64,000 bases of DNA from Kondoa malvinella. Its lineage: Eukaryota; Basidiomycota; Agaricostilbomycetes; Agaricostilbales; Kondoaceae. Below the pieces are notes generated by a model. It saw only the letters and a list, made by a program, of their open reading frames with translations. It made no database searches and was not told the origin of the DNA. Location: the NCBI GenBank assembly GCA_039545315.1, contig BCIM01000011.1:310001-374000 (forward strand), written 5' to 3'. Positions 1-9,677 of this stretch are shown piece by piece (position 1 is the stretch's first letter; every line of letters starts with the position of its first letter). Both the position numbers and the translations under genes were made by a program.

Positions 1-1473
1 TGGATGTTCCGCACAAAGAGAGTTGTGCCGACATCTTTGCCCTTTGCTGATGTTTCGTTGCCCATTGCTTCGTCTTCGTCTTCATTGCTCGAGAGATCCT
101 CAGGCGCGCTTCCATCAGAGTCCTCATTCGAGCCATCTTCCTCTTCCGAGTCCTCTTCAGAATCATCCTCTTCGCTGTCCTCCGACCCGGAACCAGATGC
201 AGAGGCTTCGTCTGAATCAGCTTTCTGTTCGCCTTTTTGCGCCTCCTGCCATTGTCCCTTGCCTAGCGCCCAATCAACAGCAACGACTCTGCCCTTACTC
301 TGCAACGTCTCTGCAACACCTTCTTCCTTCTTTCTCTTCCGAGTTTGCTTCTTGCCTTCACCACCCTCCTTTTCCCTCTGCTCTCCCATACCAGGGTACA
401 AAGTCTTTCCGTTGACTTTTGCCATCGCCTTCTCCGCATCGACTTTCCTCAACATCCAAACGAAGCCGAAACCTCTTCCTTTGCCTTCACTGTCAACGGG
501 CAAATCTATCGAATGCAAGCTACCGAACGGAGCGAAAACACTACGAAGGTCTTGCGCAGACATTTCGTAATGCAAATTTCGAAGTACGAGACGACCACCA
601 CCGGCTGAACGACCTTTCTTGCTCACTGCATCGTATTCGAATTGTAGGGCAGTAGTCAGGAGCGAAGATTTGATGATGTGGTTATTCAGTTTGTTCGATA
701 GGAGAGAAGCGATACGTGGTGTTGGGCAAAGGATGGTCGCTGTTATATCATTAGTACTGCATCGTTTATATGAGGGCAATAAGCATACCGACTGGTTCTG
801 GTTCTGAAATAGTGACAGGAAACTCGACGACAGGAAAAGCATCTTCAGCGACATTCGGCAAAGCAGCCATAAGCTTCTTGGCCTTCTTGTATAGTGCCTT
901 CTTGCTGTCGGCCTCATTTTCGGTTGGCAGACCCCGAATGATGATTGTACGCTTCGGGTCGACACTTGAAGGTCGAGTAGATTCACTGAAAACAGGCGGC
1001 TGTTTGTTGGCTGCTGCTCTTTCTTTCGCCTTTTCTTTCATCTCCATCCATTTTGGCTTCTCTTTGTCTACAACAGCAGCAGGGGCAGCTTGACCGTCTT
1101 CTCCTTCACGCTGTCTTCGGTTCGCCCAAGTTACTTTAATCTTCTTGCCTTCAAGCGATGTAGCATTCAGCGTAGAGATAGCTTCTTCAGCGTCTTGCTG
1201 CAGGACAAATTTGACGAATCCATAGCCTTTCGAGACTTGCGAGATTCGGTCGACGACGACAAAAGCAGATTTGATGGGTCCGACATCAGAGAACAGAGTA
1301 GACAGTTGCTCAGTCGTGTAGGATTCAGGCAAGCCAGTCACATGCACAGTGGTAGCAGATACATCAGCTGCTACGTTTGCGAGCACTTTTTTTGCTTTCT
1401 TCACAGAAGCTGCAGCAGGCTCTGGCGTGTCATCTGAGGCGTCCACGGCTTCAAAGTATCTCTTGGGAGGCAT
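1..1473 (-). CDS. NOP4: NOP4/RBM28-like nucleolar RNA-binding protein, 3' end cut by window edge
   Basis: Multi-RRM protein expected to act in the nucleolus in assembly of large-subunit pre-ribosomes. The protein starts MPPKRYFEA at 1473. RRM1 covers about residues 43-118 (TTVHVTGLP, then KGYGFVKF). A weaker RRM2 starts at RTIIIRGLP. After one intron at 740-788 (donor GTATGC, branch-like TACTAAT, acceptor ACAG), RRM3 follows with RLVLRNLHY and GRGFGFVWM. A long Ser/Glu/Asp-rich acidic linker comes next, and the fourth RRM begins with TTLFVRNIP exactly at the window edge. This order of RRMs, lysine-rich spacer and acidic spacer matches NOP4/RBM28. The C-terminal part lies outside the window. 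The RRM order and acidic linker are visible; the nucleolar role is known for the family. Confidence 0.88.
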
Positions 1474-1831
1474 ATCAATCGATTGTGGGTATTCTCAGGC
1501 TGAAGACTGGGGGGTATCAGTGTCACTGTTGCTGGTCAAGAAAAATGATGTGGAAGCGGTGCAGCGACGAAGACGTTCGTCGGATGTGAATGCGGGCAAT
1601 AGTAAGCTACGCATATGGTTATGTATACCTGTACGAGCTAAGCTGCCAGATGGGCAGACCTGCCAGACAGGAAGCGGAAGCTTTGGCATGACAACCCAAT
1701 CTCAAGCGACCTGCTCTTTGCGCAACACCTGTACTGTACATATCAATCAGAGCATGCCCAGTGTGCAAAAGAAGCAAGCACTGACCAAAACGCTGAGTAG
1801 CATCATCACACCGTGCTCTCCAATCGCCTTG
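1474..1831. other. Intergenic, NOP4-like 5' side and HIT-gene 3' side
   Basis: About 360 bases between the start of the NOP4-like gene and the stop of the HIT-domain gene, both on the minus strand. It should hold the NOP4 promoter. No coding exon, repeat or RNA gene is recognisable. Confidence 0.5.
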
Positions 1832-2824
1832 CTAACCGCTCCCAGTCTCTATCCTCTCTAACAAACCTTCAGTCCTCCGCTTCGTATCTGCACTCATTTC
1901 CGGCCCAGACCTCGTCGTCAAGAACCCAGGGTACTCTTCATGAAACTCCTCACTGCCCACAACCTCTTGCACCATTTGTGCCGGGATAGGATAAAGCTTG
2001 ATGTGCGCCATATCAATCTCGTACCCTTCAAAGAACATAGCCACCTCTTCGAATCCCATTTTCTCTTTCAAAATCTCCATGACTTCATAAGCCGCTTCGA
2101 CATAGTACGTATAGCGAGATTCTGGAATACTGAAAATATCACTTGGAAGATGTTCTCTAGGTAGTACGACGGTGCAACCGGGAGAATGGGGGAAAGGCGT
2201 GAGGAGAGCGACGTGCGATTGGTCATAAAAGCGATGTTGTTCACCATCACCTCGGATCAGCTTTGCAAAGAGGTTGTCGGAATCGCCAGTAAAGGTGGTA
2301 TCGAGGATTGTAGGGCTGCATAGGTTTTGCTGGATTCGAGTCAAAGCTTCTGAAGATTGTCGAGGACCGCGGCAAGAGTCCAGATAACCGTGATACGTTT
2401 CAAGATGGCGAGACTGAGTCGGACCGCTTCGCATTGGCTGCCAACCCTCTGCCAGGCCATGCATAGGGAGAAGATAAATAGATGCATGATCCGAAGCTAA
2501 GCCAACCCGACGAGTTCCAGTTAGGCTTTTTAATTTGTGCGCGCTTCCATGAAGATACAGGCAGAGAGATAGGAAGGCTTCTTTGGGCAGAGAAGAGATT
2601 TGGAAATCGACGCCGTCTTTGAGAATTCGCACTTGTCCGAGCTGTGTAGGTCTTTGAACGAACGCAGTCGTGAACGGCTCTTGCTTCCAGAATTGGGTAT
2701 CTAGCATGCTGGTGGTGATAAAGTCACAGGGTATCTTGAGACTGGTATCGCTGGTCGTTGTTCTTTGACAAAGTGAAGGCTGGAAAATCGCTGGCAATGG
2801 CACTGCCTGGCCGCTGCAGTACAT
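1832..2824 (-). CDS. HIT-domain protein (histidine-triad-like, atypical)
   Basis: Single open frame of up to 330 codons. Its C-terminal half reads as a HIT fold: DNLFAKLIRGDG, then HVALLTPFPHSPGCTVVLPREH, like the NIFxKIIRGE and SPGHTLVIPKEH blocks of HIT hydrolases, then a single conserved histidine in MAHIKLYPIP where the triad normally sits. The N-terminal half contains a second, weaker block ending HASIYLLPMHGLAEGW. HIT proteins hydrolyse or transfer nucleotides from dinucleoside polyphosphates or aminoacyl adenylates. Only part of the H-x-H-x-H-x-x motif is visible here, so activity is uncertain. The true start may be the internal Met at MLDTQFW rather than the first ATG. Confidence 0.65.
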   Translation of the reverse strand: MYCSGQAVPLPAIFQPSLCQRTTTSDTSLKIPCDFITTSMLDTQFWKQEPFTTAFVQRPTQLGQVRILKDGVDFQISSLPKEAFLSLCLYLHGSAHKLKSLTGTRRVGLASDHASIYLLPMHGLAEGWQPMRSGPTQSRHLETYHGYLDSCRGPRQSSEALTRIQQNLCSPTILDTTFTGDSDNLFAKLIRGDGEQHRFYDQSHVALLTPFPHSPGCTVVLPREHLPSDIFSIPESRYTYYVEAAYEVMEILKEKMGFEEVAMFFEGYEIDMAHIKLYPIPAQMVQEVVGSEEFHEEYPGFLTTRSGPEMSADTKRRTEGLLERIETGSG

Positions 2825-3562
2825 ACTTAATCGTCTGTGTTGACGTGCATCTCCCAGACTACAAAGAAGAGGAGCGCGAAGCTCGTCCTAACTCCTTGCA
2901 CCCGTTTCATCACGCGTTAAATCGGTTCGCAAGGCATGTCCTTGAATCAAAGTGAACCAAAGGTAGACGAAACATCCAGACACGAGGGCCAACCAAGTGT
3001 CACAGATGATAGAACGCTGAATGCGAGCCTTTGAGTTGCTGCCGTCTGTTTTCCGTTTGCTCTTCGGTTTCTTGGGCTGTCCTTAGCAGGATATCACCAT
3101 GGCAGCGCTTAGGCTTGCACCAGCATGCTATGACCCTGTTCACAGGCAGCTGAGCAGCGCATCAAAACAGTGTAGCGAGCTTACTTCTCAGGCAATTCGC
3201 GCTTCGCTCGAGTGACGAGTTCCCTCTGTTCATCTGCCAGCAGCCATTGCTCATACTTATTCAAACACGTCGCTCGTTCCTCTTCATCGTCGACGTCGTT
3301 CAACACAAAGGGGTTGCCATATATGCATTGCTCTTTTGATTTGAGCTGGACCATCTGGCACGAAGCGGCCAATATACACCTACGTGACAAGTCAGAAGTG
3401 TTGATAGCGGTGTATGTAAAGAGCGACAGACGTCGAAGGAACTGTGCTTCCAATCGACTACAGACATTGGCACTGGCAGTCGCTCTCCAAGAAAGGTGGA
3501 CGATATTTCTTGCTCTGCATCCATCGCTGAGACGCCGCACACACGAGCTACAGCAGCTCATC
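2825..3562. other. Intergenic, divergent promoter region HIT gene / SWC5
   Basis: About 740 bases between two divergently transcribed genes. Open frames exist on both strands but none resembles a family or fits the splice style of the neighbours. It presumably holds both promoters; a 5' untranslated exon cannot be excluded. Confidence 0.45.
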
Positions 3563-4486
3563 ATGTCCTTAGCCACTGCAGAGCTACCATCAGAGGATGA
3601 GGCAGACCAAGACTTTGTGCCTACCTTGACATCCTTGCACGCGGAAGGCGACAATCACCAAGGCTCTTCTGATTCAAGTGACTCTGATGGAGAAAGGCCC
3701 AAGAAGCGAAGGAAAAAGTCTGCTGCTGCGACTGTGCCTCAGGAAGAGACGTGCGTCTTTGGCCTGTGACTGGAGTGTTTGGGTCTCAAACAGCTATTCA
3801 GGCTCAGCAAGACGGATGTAGACGCTATCTGGGCCTCGTTCAATGATGTCGCTCCTCCTGAAACCAAACCTGTCGCTTCTACTTCTGCTCTGCCTCCAGC
3901 GGAACCTCGAATGATCACTATCAAGCGAGTCTACGAGTTTGCAGGTCAGAAGACAGAGTATGCTCTATGATGTTCTGTACTGCAGATGCTGAAGCCGCTC
4001 TTAGAGAGCTAGTCTCCGTTCCAGCAGATTCAGAAGAAGCTCGAAACTATCTCGCATCAGATCCGCCCATGACCAATGTCCCAGCTCCCACGTCTATTGA
4101 CCCAAAGCGCAATGATACGATCGACCGAAATACCTCTAACCTCATCTCGCAATCGTTCAAAGCACCTGCTGCATTTACTTCACAACCCAAATCAGGACCC
4201 AAAAAGAAGAAAGCTTCTCTAGCTTCTTTATCAGCTAAACTGGCTAATGGTGGTAAAGTGACCAAGTTGACTACTTTGGAGAAATCAAAAATGGATTGGG
4301 ACAAGTTTGTCGATTGACTTTCGCTTTTAGCTTTGATCGCTCATGTATCAACGCAGGCATGTACAGAATGAGGGTATGAAGGAAGAGATGGATAAGAGCA
4401 GGAAGAGTAAAGGCAGCTATTTGGAAAGACAGGACTTCTTACAAAGGGCTGAGGACAAGAAAGATGAGGTCCGGTCACTATATTAG
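3563..4486 (+). CDS. SWC5: SWR1-complex protein SWC5 (BCNT/CFDP1 family)
   Basis: Subunit of the chromatin remodeller that deposits histone H2A.Z. Four exons can be joined in frame. The ATG is at 3563. Introns are 3751-3801 (GTGCGT...TTCAG), 3945-3985 (GTCAGA...TGCAG) and 4309-4366 (GTCGAT...GTACAG). The protein opens with an acidic, serine-rich region and a KKRRKK patch, carries the family block ITIKRVYEFA, and ends with the BCNT-C signature TLEKSKMDWDKF, then GSYLERQDFL and a TAG at 4484-4486. Without the last intron the protein would stop just after DWDKF; splicing restores about 36 more BCNT-C residues. The second intron is the least certain, because the usual Gly after YEFA is lost at the junction. 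It is followed on the same strand by the first dynein light chain copy. Confidence 0.88.
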
Positions 4487-4587
4487 AGCGAGAAGCTAGC
4501 TGACCCCTCGGAACAGGCATATCAGAAATTGAAAAGCGGAGGAAGACGCTGATCCGAATCACATGGGTCAGACCCAGTACGTGAACC

Positions 4588-5220
4588 TCGTACAATAGAC
4601 ATGCGGACTAGTTGCTCGCCGAATATCACTGGCTGCCAGCGGTCGCGCAACAGCCGATTGTTTAGGATTCAGGGCAGCTGCCATCCCAGTACGCTGCTCT
4701 GGCGCCTCATAGATTGATGTGACAAGTCTTCCACAATCATTTGTGATTTTTGTGTCGTTCATTCCATGCCGCCATGTCGACCGTCAATGATCTAGACGCG
4801 ACACTCGCACGCTTGTCCAATTCAAAAGCTGTGCTAGGCGTCATGATCTTGCAACGCGCGACAGGCAGCATTATTCGCTCGACAGGTCCAATATTTACAG
4901 CTTCGTCCGTGCAAGAGGAGTCTACAACGGCGCATCTATACGCAGAGAAATGTTGGAAAGTCGTTCAAAATTGCGAGAGTGACTTGAGCGGCCTGGAGGA
5001 CGAGACAGCGAGCAGCGTAGAAGGGCAGAGCGTCAGGTTCTTGAGAATCAGGTTGCAACGCTATGAGCTGCTCATCACGCCTGGTACGTCCATTACATGT
5101 TGCTAAGATACTGTCTGACTACTGCTGCAGATCCCAGCTACATCCTCGTTGTCGTCCAAGACCCTAGCAAATGATCTACCGCACGAACGCCCTGATCGCT
5201 TTCACCCAGCTCGCTTGAAG
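4588..5220 (+). repeat. Inverted segmental duplication, copy 1 (partner 28192-28815)
   Basis: This stretch matches the reverse complement of 28192-28815 nearly base for base, apart from small indels near 4610-4640 and scattered substitutions. It holds about 185 bases upstream of a dynein light chain gene, the whole gene with its 47-base intron, and about 45 bases beyond the stop, which are also the last codons of the convergent hydrolase gene. In this copy the hydrolase is complete, so this is likely the source locus. Confidence 0.9.
4773..5174 (+). CDS. Dynein light chain roadblock/LC7-type, copy 1
   Basis: Roadblock/LC7 proteins are about 95-115 residues and bind dynein intermediate chains as dimers. 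The start is MSTVNDLDATLARL at 4773, with GVMILQRATGSIIRSTGP as the central strand-turn block typical of the family. One intron at 5084-5130 (GTACGT...CTGCAG) joins LLITP to DPSYILVVVQDPSK, the conserved C-terminus. The stop is at 5172-5174, one base before the stop codon of the convergent hydrolase at 5176. A second, almost identical gene lies at 28238-28638 on the other strand. The two proteins differ at only a few positions, mostly in the linker between the two strands. Confidence 0.92.
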
Positions 5221-6103
5221 ATACCCTGTATCATGCAGGGCTCCAGCGATCTGCACATCTCGCACATCTAGACCTGACGCTCTGGCATGCTCATAGAACC
5301 GCCTGGTCATTTCCCGCGGCACCAATTCGTCCTTCTCTAGCGCAACTATCAGCATCTTCAACTGCTTCATCTCTTTTCCTTGACCCAATGTCGTCAAAGC
5401 TTGCACGGAGTCGTATCGGTCGAAGAGAAAAGGCGAAAGATAACGATACGGCAGAAAGCGATTCTCGTACATGACAGAAAGCATGTCGGCCAGGCTGGTC
5501 ATTGGCGCTTCGAGAATGATGCCTTCTATATCGGAGGTTATCTCGGGATGCTCGAGTAGTAGCTGTAACAATACGCCGCAACCGATCGAATGAGCGTGCA
5601 AGTAGATTCGGGCTGTTGGATGTAGACTGCGAAGATGGCGAAAGGTAGCGTGATAATCAGTGACAAGGTTGCTCTCGCTCGGTCCCTGGAATAGAGGGTG
5701 TGTGGAAGTCCAGTATGATCTTGGTGCAGGCGCAAAGATGAGATCCAGTTGGCTGGATGGCAGCAAGAGCTTTGAAAACAATGGAAGTCGATGAACCGGA
5801 GTTGCTGCGTTGCCTATTAAGTTCATCAGCATGTCGATGCTAGGTCAAGCTGTTGGGCATACCTTGCATATAGAACAATACGTTTTTCACTTCGTCTGTC
5901 TTTGCCCTCTGAACACTCAAACAAGATATCGAGACACCTTCCGCAAACTTCACACGGCACACATCACATGCCAAACCAGGTGTAGATTCAGGTAGAGATT
6001 CTGAGCGGCCAATGTAAGGCATATAGACTTGAACCGGTTGGCATTCATTCCGAGCCTGCAGATGGTCTAGCTTACTGATACGACGCTGGAAAATGACCAT
6101 CAT
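5176..6103 (-). CDS. Alpha/beta hydrolase, Bem46/ABHD13-like
   Basis: Serine hydrolase fold. Exon 2 reads through VKNVLFYMQG, and an intron of about 47 bases (GTATGCCC...TTAATAG) joins it to NAATPVHRLPLF, the oxyanion block of the Bem46/ABHD12/13 group. The nucleophile elbow is AHSIGCG, the acid is in VALEKDELVP and the histidine in GALHDTG, so a full triad is visible. The 5' end is uncertain. A hydrophobic stretch encoded around 6130-6240 (LLLLKLCL or PAALWFYKVCLY, depending on frame) may be the N-terminal membrane anchor of this family, reached by an upstream intron that I could not settle. The gene is convergent with the dynein light chain and shares its 3' end with it. Its last 12 codons recur at the second light-chain locus without the rest of the gene. 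Confidence 0.75.
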
Positions 6104-6473
6104 AGCACACTGGCAGATGCATAGAGTTTAACAGCAGCGAGGCATGCGCGATGTATAGACAGACTTTGTAAAACCACAGTGCAGCAGGAACGCTGCAAGC
6201 ATAGCTTGAGCAGGAGCAGAGCAATGCAACGAGGCAGCCTACCCTAATATGACAGAAGAGACAGCAAGCCATGAAGCTGAGCGCTTATAGACTATAACGG
6301 CTGAGACTGAGATGAGACTAATATTTGGAACGGCAGACAGCGCACTTGGACAAGCAGCAAGCGGTAAGCCATGGTATCTGTAGCTCTTTCGGATAGCGAG
6401 GCACTGTCGTAGAGGGTATCGAAGCATTCACATCTGTGTTCGACGCCGTTTGCAGACAAGCACGAAATACATT

Positions 6474-7565
6474 TCATTGAGGTGTTGACGCCTTATCCCT
6501 ATTTTGCCCAAGATGATCCACAAGCGCATCATTACCCGTGCGCACAATGTTGGCGTTAGCTCGCGCCAAGATCCAAGCCTGTATCAGACTCGCGAGCAAT
6601 TCAGGGTGACCTGGCCCATCCCAATTGTGCTGCACTGCTTCTAGCAGCATCACATCGCTTGAAGCCTTGCCTTTGCGTATAGCGAGATCCATCTGTATCG
6701 CTTGATCGTAAGGTACTGCAATTTGGTTAGCGAGAATCTCCAAAAAGAGTAAGGTCTGACCTGTTCCGTCGCCTTTTCCGTGCAGATTCAACACCATACA
6801 TCTACCAGGCAGTTGATCCAGACAATCCATTCTTCTGTTCGCATGCGCATCCAATTCTTCTTGAGTCACGACATAAGGACGCCGGAGAGGTCTATCTGGT
6901 TCAGCCCCAGCGCGATAGTTGAGCCACACGAAAGAGCCCTTGTCGCGCAGTTCCTCGTTCTGTGCTGCTGTGAAGCGTTGCGATGCTGGTACATTAGAGG
7001 ATTCGAAGCGACCCGAAACGTTTATGAGCTGCAAAGTCCACTTCAGTAGGCCGCGAGAAAACCTAGCGAAGCCTTACTAGTTTACAAGGAATGCTTTGTT
7101 GCGACGCCAAGGTGAGAAGCACAACAGCGCCTTTCGAGTGTCCAATTAAAGCAAGCAGAGGCTGTGAATAGTGCTCTTGTACGTGCTGTAATATGACAGC
7201 GAGGTCGTCTACTTCTTCCTTGTCTATACTATCAGTAATGCTCCTCTACCATCCGGCGCAGGCGTACCTGTATATTTGAATAGCCTGTCTTTCCTTCAGA
7301 CTCTCCCATTCCTCTTGCATCAAATGAAAGGGTCGAGAAAGGCAGCAGAGGCTCGATAGCGGCCATTGGACCTCTGTGCTTTGTGTGAAAGCGGCCATGA
7401 CAGAGTACGACGAGACCAGGCAGGAGAGCTTTCTCTGCAATCTGCGCCGCAGTTGTCAGCTTTCTTCTGGCAATCTCTCTCGAACTTGAACTTTACACTT
7501 AATGAGCAAGATAGGCTCGTTCCATCTGTGGCCGTCACCGCGAAGGCTTCTCTCGTCCGTTGCAT
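6474..7565 (-). CDS. Alpha/beta hydrolase domain protein
   Basis: Intron-rich hydrolase. The start MQRTREAFAVTATDGT is at 7565. An intron with donor GTGTAA joins LSCSL to KKALLPGLVVLCHG. Then come FDARGMGESEG, the elbow GHSKGA, and VSGRFE. The third block is LNLHGKGDGT joined to VPYDQA by an intron (GTCAGACC...TTGCAG), and the histidine is in VQHNWDGPGH. This gives Ser, Asp and His in the expected order. The junction between YSNIQ (about 7268) and DKEEVDDLAVIL (about 7220) does not join in frame with the obvious 44-base GT-AG intron, so that exon boundary is unresolved or damaged. The substrate is unknown. Confidence 0.7.
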
Positions 7566-7957
7566 GCTGGCAATTCGCCAAGAGACAATCTGAATTGACT
7601 GGCAATGTGACTCGAGCTTGTTGCAATTTTCTTGATCTGTTCTTCGGCAATTCAGACAGATAGGCTTGTCGTATGACTCTTGCGTTGTCTACTACTGCTT
7701 GCTGCTTCGTATGCAAGCGCGACCTGGACACGCTAATTTGAAACGCGTCGAGTCGCGTAACTTGTTTGATGATACAGGCCATCCAAGAAGCTCTCTTCGC
7801 TGCTGTGCTGACTTATATGCCCCTACTACTGCTCCTTTCACTTTAGGTACAGGCTTCCCTGCTTTCTGCTTATCATTGATCACGTGTTGCAAGAAGTCCG
7901 ATCGTTCTCGTCATAATTTCCTCTTTTCCTCTTCCCACAACCACCAGACACTTTACA

Positions 7958-8423
7958 ATGGCAGAAGCAGCTAAAGACGCACTTGCAGGAGCCGGTAGAA
8001 GCGTCCGTGAAGATGGGCAGATCGGTTTGTTCCTTACAAGCTTTGTTCCGTCTTAGCTGACCGTCTGGCTGTTTCACCTCGCTAGGAAGTGCATTCAAAG
8101 CCGATGGCGCAATCGGTAGCGTAGCTCAGAGCATCGGAGGTCCGTTCGACAAGCAGGTGGGCCTCTTTGCTGCTGCAAATGTAGTATGAACTGATTCTAT
8201 GACTCGCTGTCAGGGCGCAATCGGAAACCAATTCACGACAGCTGGAGCAATTGGAGGTACTGCTCAGATGATGGTCAGCCTCTGTGCAACTCGAGTCACT
8301 CCTCTTGCTGATATTAGGCAATCGCAGGGAGAAAACCTGTCGGGTGCGGCTGCATCTGCAAAGGCCAACCCTCAGGACTCTGCTGCAAACCGCACGGAAA
8401 TTCCAAAAGATCGCCAGGTCTAA
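7958..8423 (+). CDS. Small glycine/isoleucine-repeat protein (G-A-I-G repeats)
   Basis: Four exons give a hydrophilic protein of about 95 residues. The ATG at 7958 opens MAEAAKDALAGAGRS. Introns are 8025-8085, 8157-8213 and 8274-8327, all GT-AG. The body is built from short repeats: DGQIGSAFK, DGAIGSVAQSIGGPF, QGAIGNQFT and AGAIGGTAQ. The C-terminus is polar and ends RQV at 8423. Proteins of this style recur in fungi without a defined function and resemble stress-induced hydrophilins. A 44-base version of the last intron is also possible but would replace the polar tail with a cysteine-rich one. Confidence 0.7.
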
Positions 8424-8663
8424 TCGTTTTGCAATGTTGAAGAACTGGATGCAATGTATACAGTAGCGTTATTACACATTTTGCTTTACTAGCACTAGCT
8501 TGGCGGCCATGCTCCCCTGGGAGACACCACTGCCTAATACTGTCTTTGAAAAGGTAGCTGAGAGGAAGCTACGTTTGTTTGTCTGAGAAAGCTCAGAGAG
8601 AGACGATGTTCTATTGCTATTTAACATTGATTTGTTTGATTGTTGCTGCGGGTCGACAGCTGT

Positions 8664-9193
8664 CTAGTATGGCGCGTAATAGCTTTGATTAGGGTTGAAC
8701 CCTGGATCCGAGGTGAAGACCTGGAGAAACCGAGCAACTCTCAGCTCCTCTGCCTCACATTGAGCAGAAAGACGGACCAAGTTCGGGTTCATGTTCATGC
8801 TACCAACACCGAACATTGGCGGAGGTGATATCATATCTTCGTGGTCGAAGTTGCCTTGCATCCCTTCGAGGGCGGCGCAATCTCTGCTTTGCGTCAGTAA
8901 GATGTCTTCCAAAAGGTGAACCGAAGACATGCCCTTCAGGACACATGCCCATAGCACACATCTGACACGGCTTTTCGCACGCAACAGCTTAGCTGGATCG
9001 CGGATAGAGCAGCGAACGGAACTCACCTGTGGTCCGTCATCGCCCATACCACCCATCATACCCATTCCAGGCTGATCTTGAATGTTCATGAGATTACCTA
9101 TGGCAGTCTTGATGAGCGGAGAAACTTTCTAGAGAGCATTCACTCACAGACGCCATTGCAGTCCTGACCGCATATACACCCATACGCATTCAT
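8664..9193 (-). CDS. Small Met/Gly/Cys-rich protein of unknown function
   Basis: No family is recognised. An ATG at 9193 starts MNAYGCICGQDCNGV. A GTGAGT intron joins to CNLMNIQDQPGMGMMGGMG, a second GTGAGT intron joins to MCAMGMCPEGHVF, and a third (GTTCAC...CAGAG) joins to DCAALEGMQGNFDHEDM. The protein ends QSYYAPY at 8664. All four exons join in frame and the first two donors are ideal, which supports a real gene of about 120 residues. Paired Cys and many Met residues suggest metal binding or surface exposure, but this is inference. A TATA-like box sits about 70 bases upstream. Confidence 0.5.
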
Positions 9194-9677
9194 GTGTCTC
9201 TTGGATGATACTTTTGTTCTTCGGACGTAAATTGAGAGAAAGAAAGGAACGACCACAGAGATTTATATAGGCACACCGCCAGGACAAAACGTCATGCAGT
9301 GCTCGTTAAGTAATGGCTGTTCCGAGCCAAGAGCAGGACGCAGTGCACTGTATGAAAGAAAAGAAGAAGAAGAGGCAGTGAGTCATACTGCAGCACAGAT
9401 CGGAGGACACAGGAACGGTATTAGGGAATTAAGTGGACCGCGATAGAAGTGTCCTATCGCGGCAAAACGACGACAGAACAGACCCGATACAGCCTTTACG
9501 ATCATCGCCTTGTCGACAGCTTATATCATCTACTAATAGTTTTCAGAGCTTTCCGCAATTGTTTTCGTGCTTCATTGTCAGGTGATCACGGTTGAGGGAG
9601 GCGGCTGAGAGCAGCATCGGTCTCAGCTTTGCTTGACCTATAGACAATGAGACCTGCAGAGTTCAATTTGAGTTGAC
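9194..9677. other. Intergenic, promoter of the Met/Cys-rich gene
   Basis: About 480 bases between the start of the small Met/Cys-rich gene and the 3' end of the MYND gene, both on the minus strand. Apart from a TATA-like box near 9261 and short purine runs, no coding or RNA feature is seen. Confidence 0.5.
9261..9270 (-). promoter_or_regulatory. TATA-like box
   Basis: CTATATAAAT on the minus strand, about 70 bases upstream of the proposed ATG at 9193. Position and sequence fit a core promoter element for the small Met/Cys-rich gene. Confidence 0.45.
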
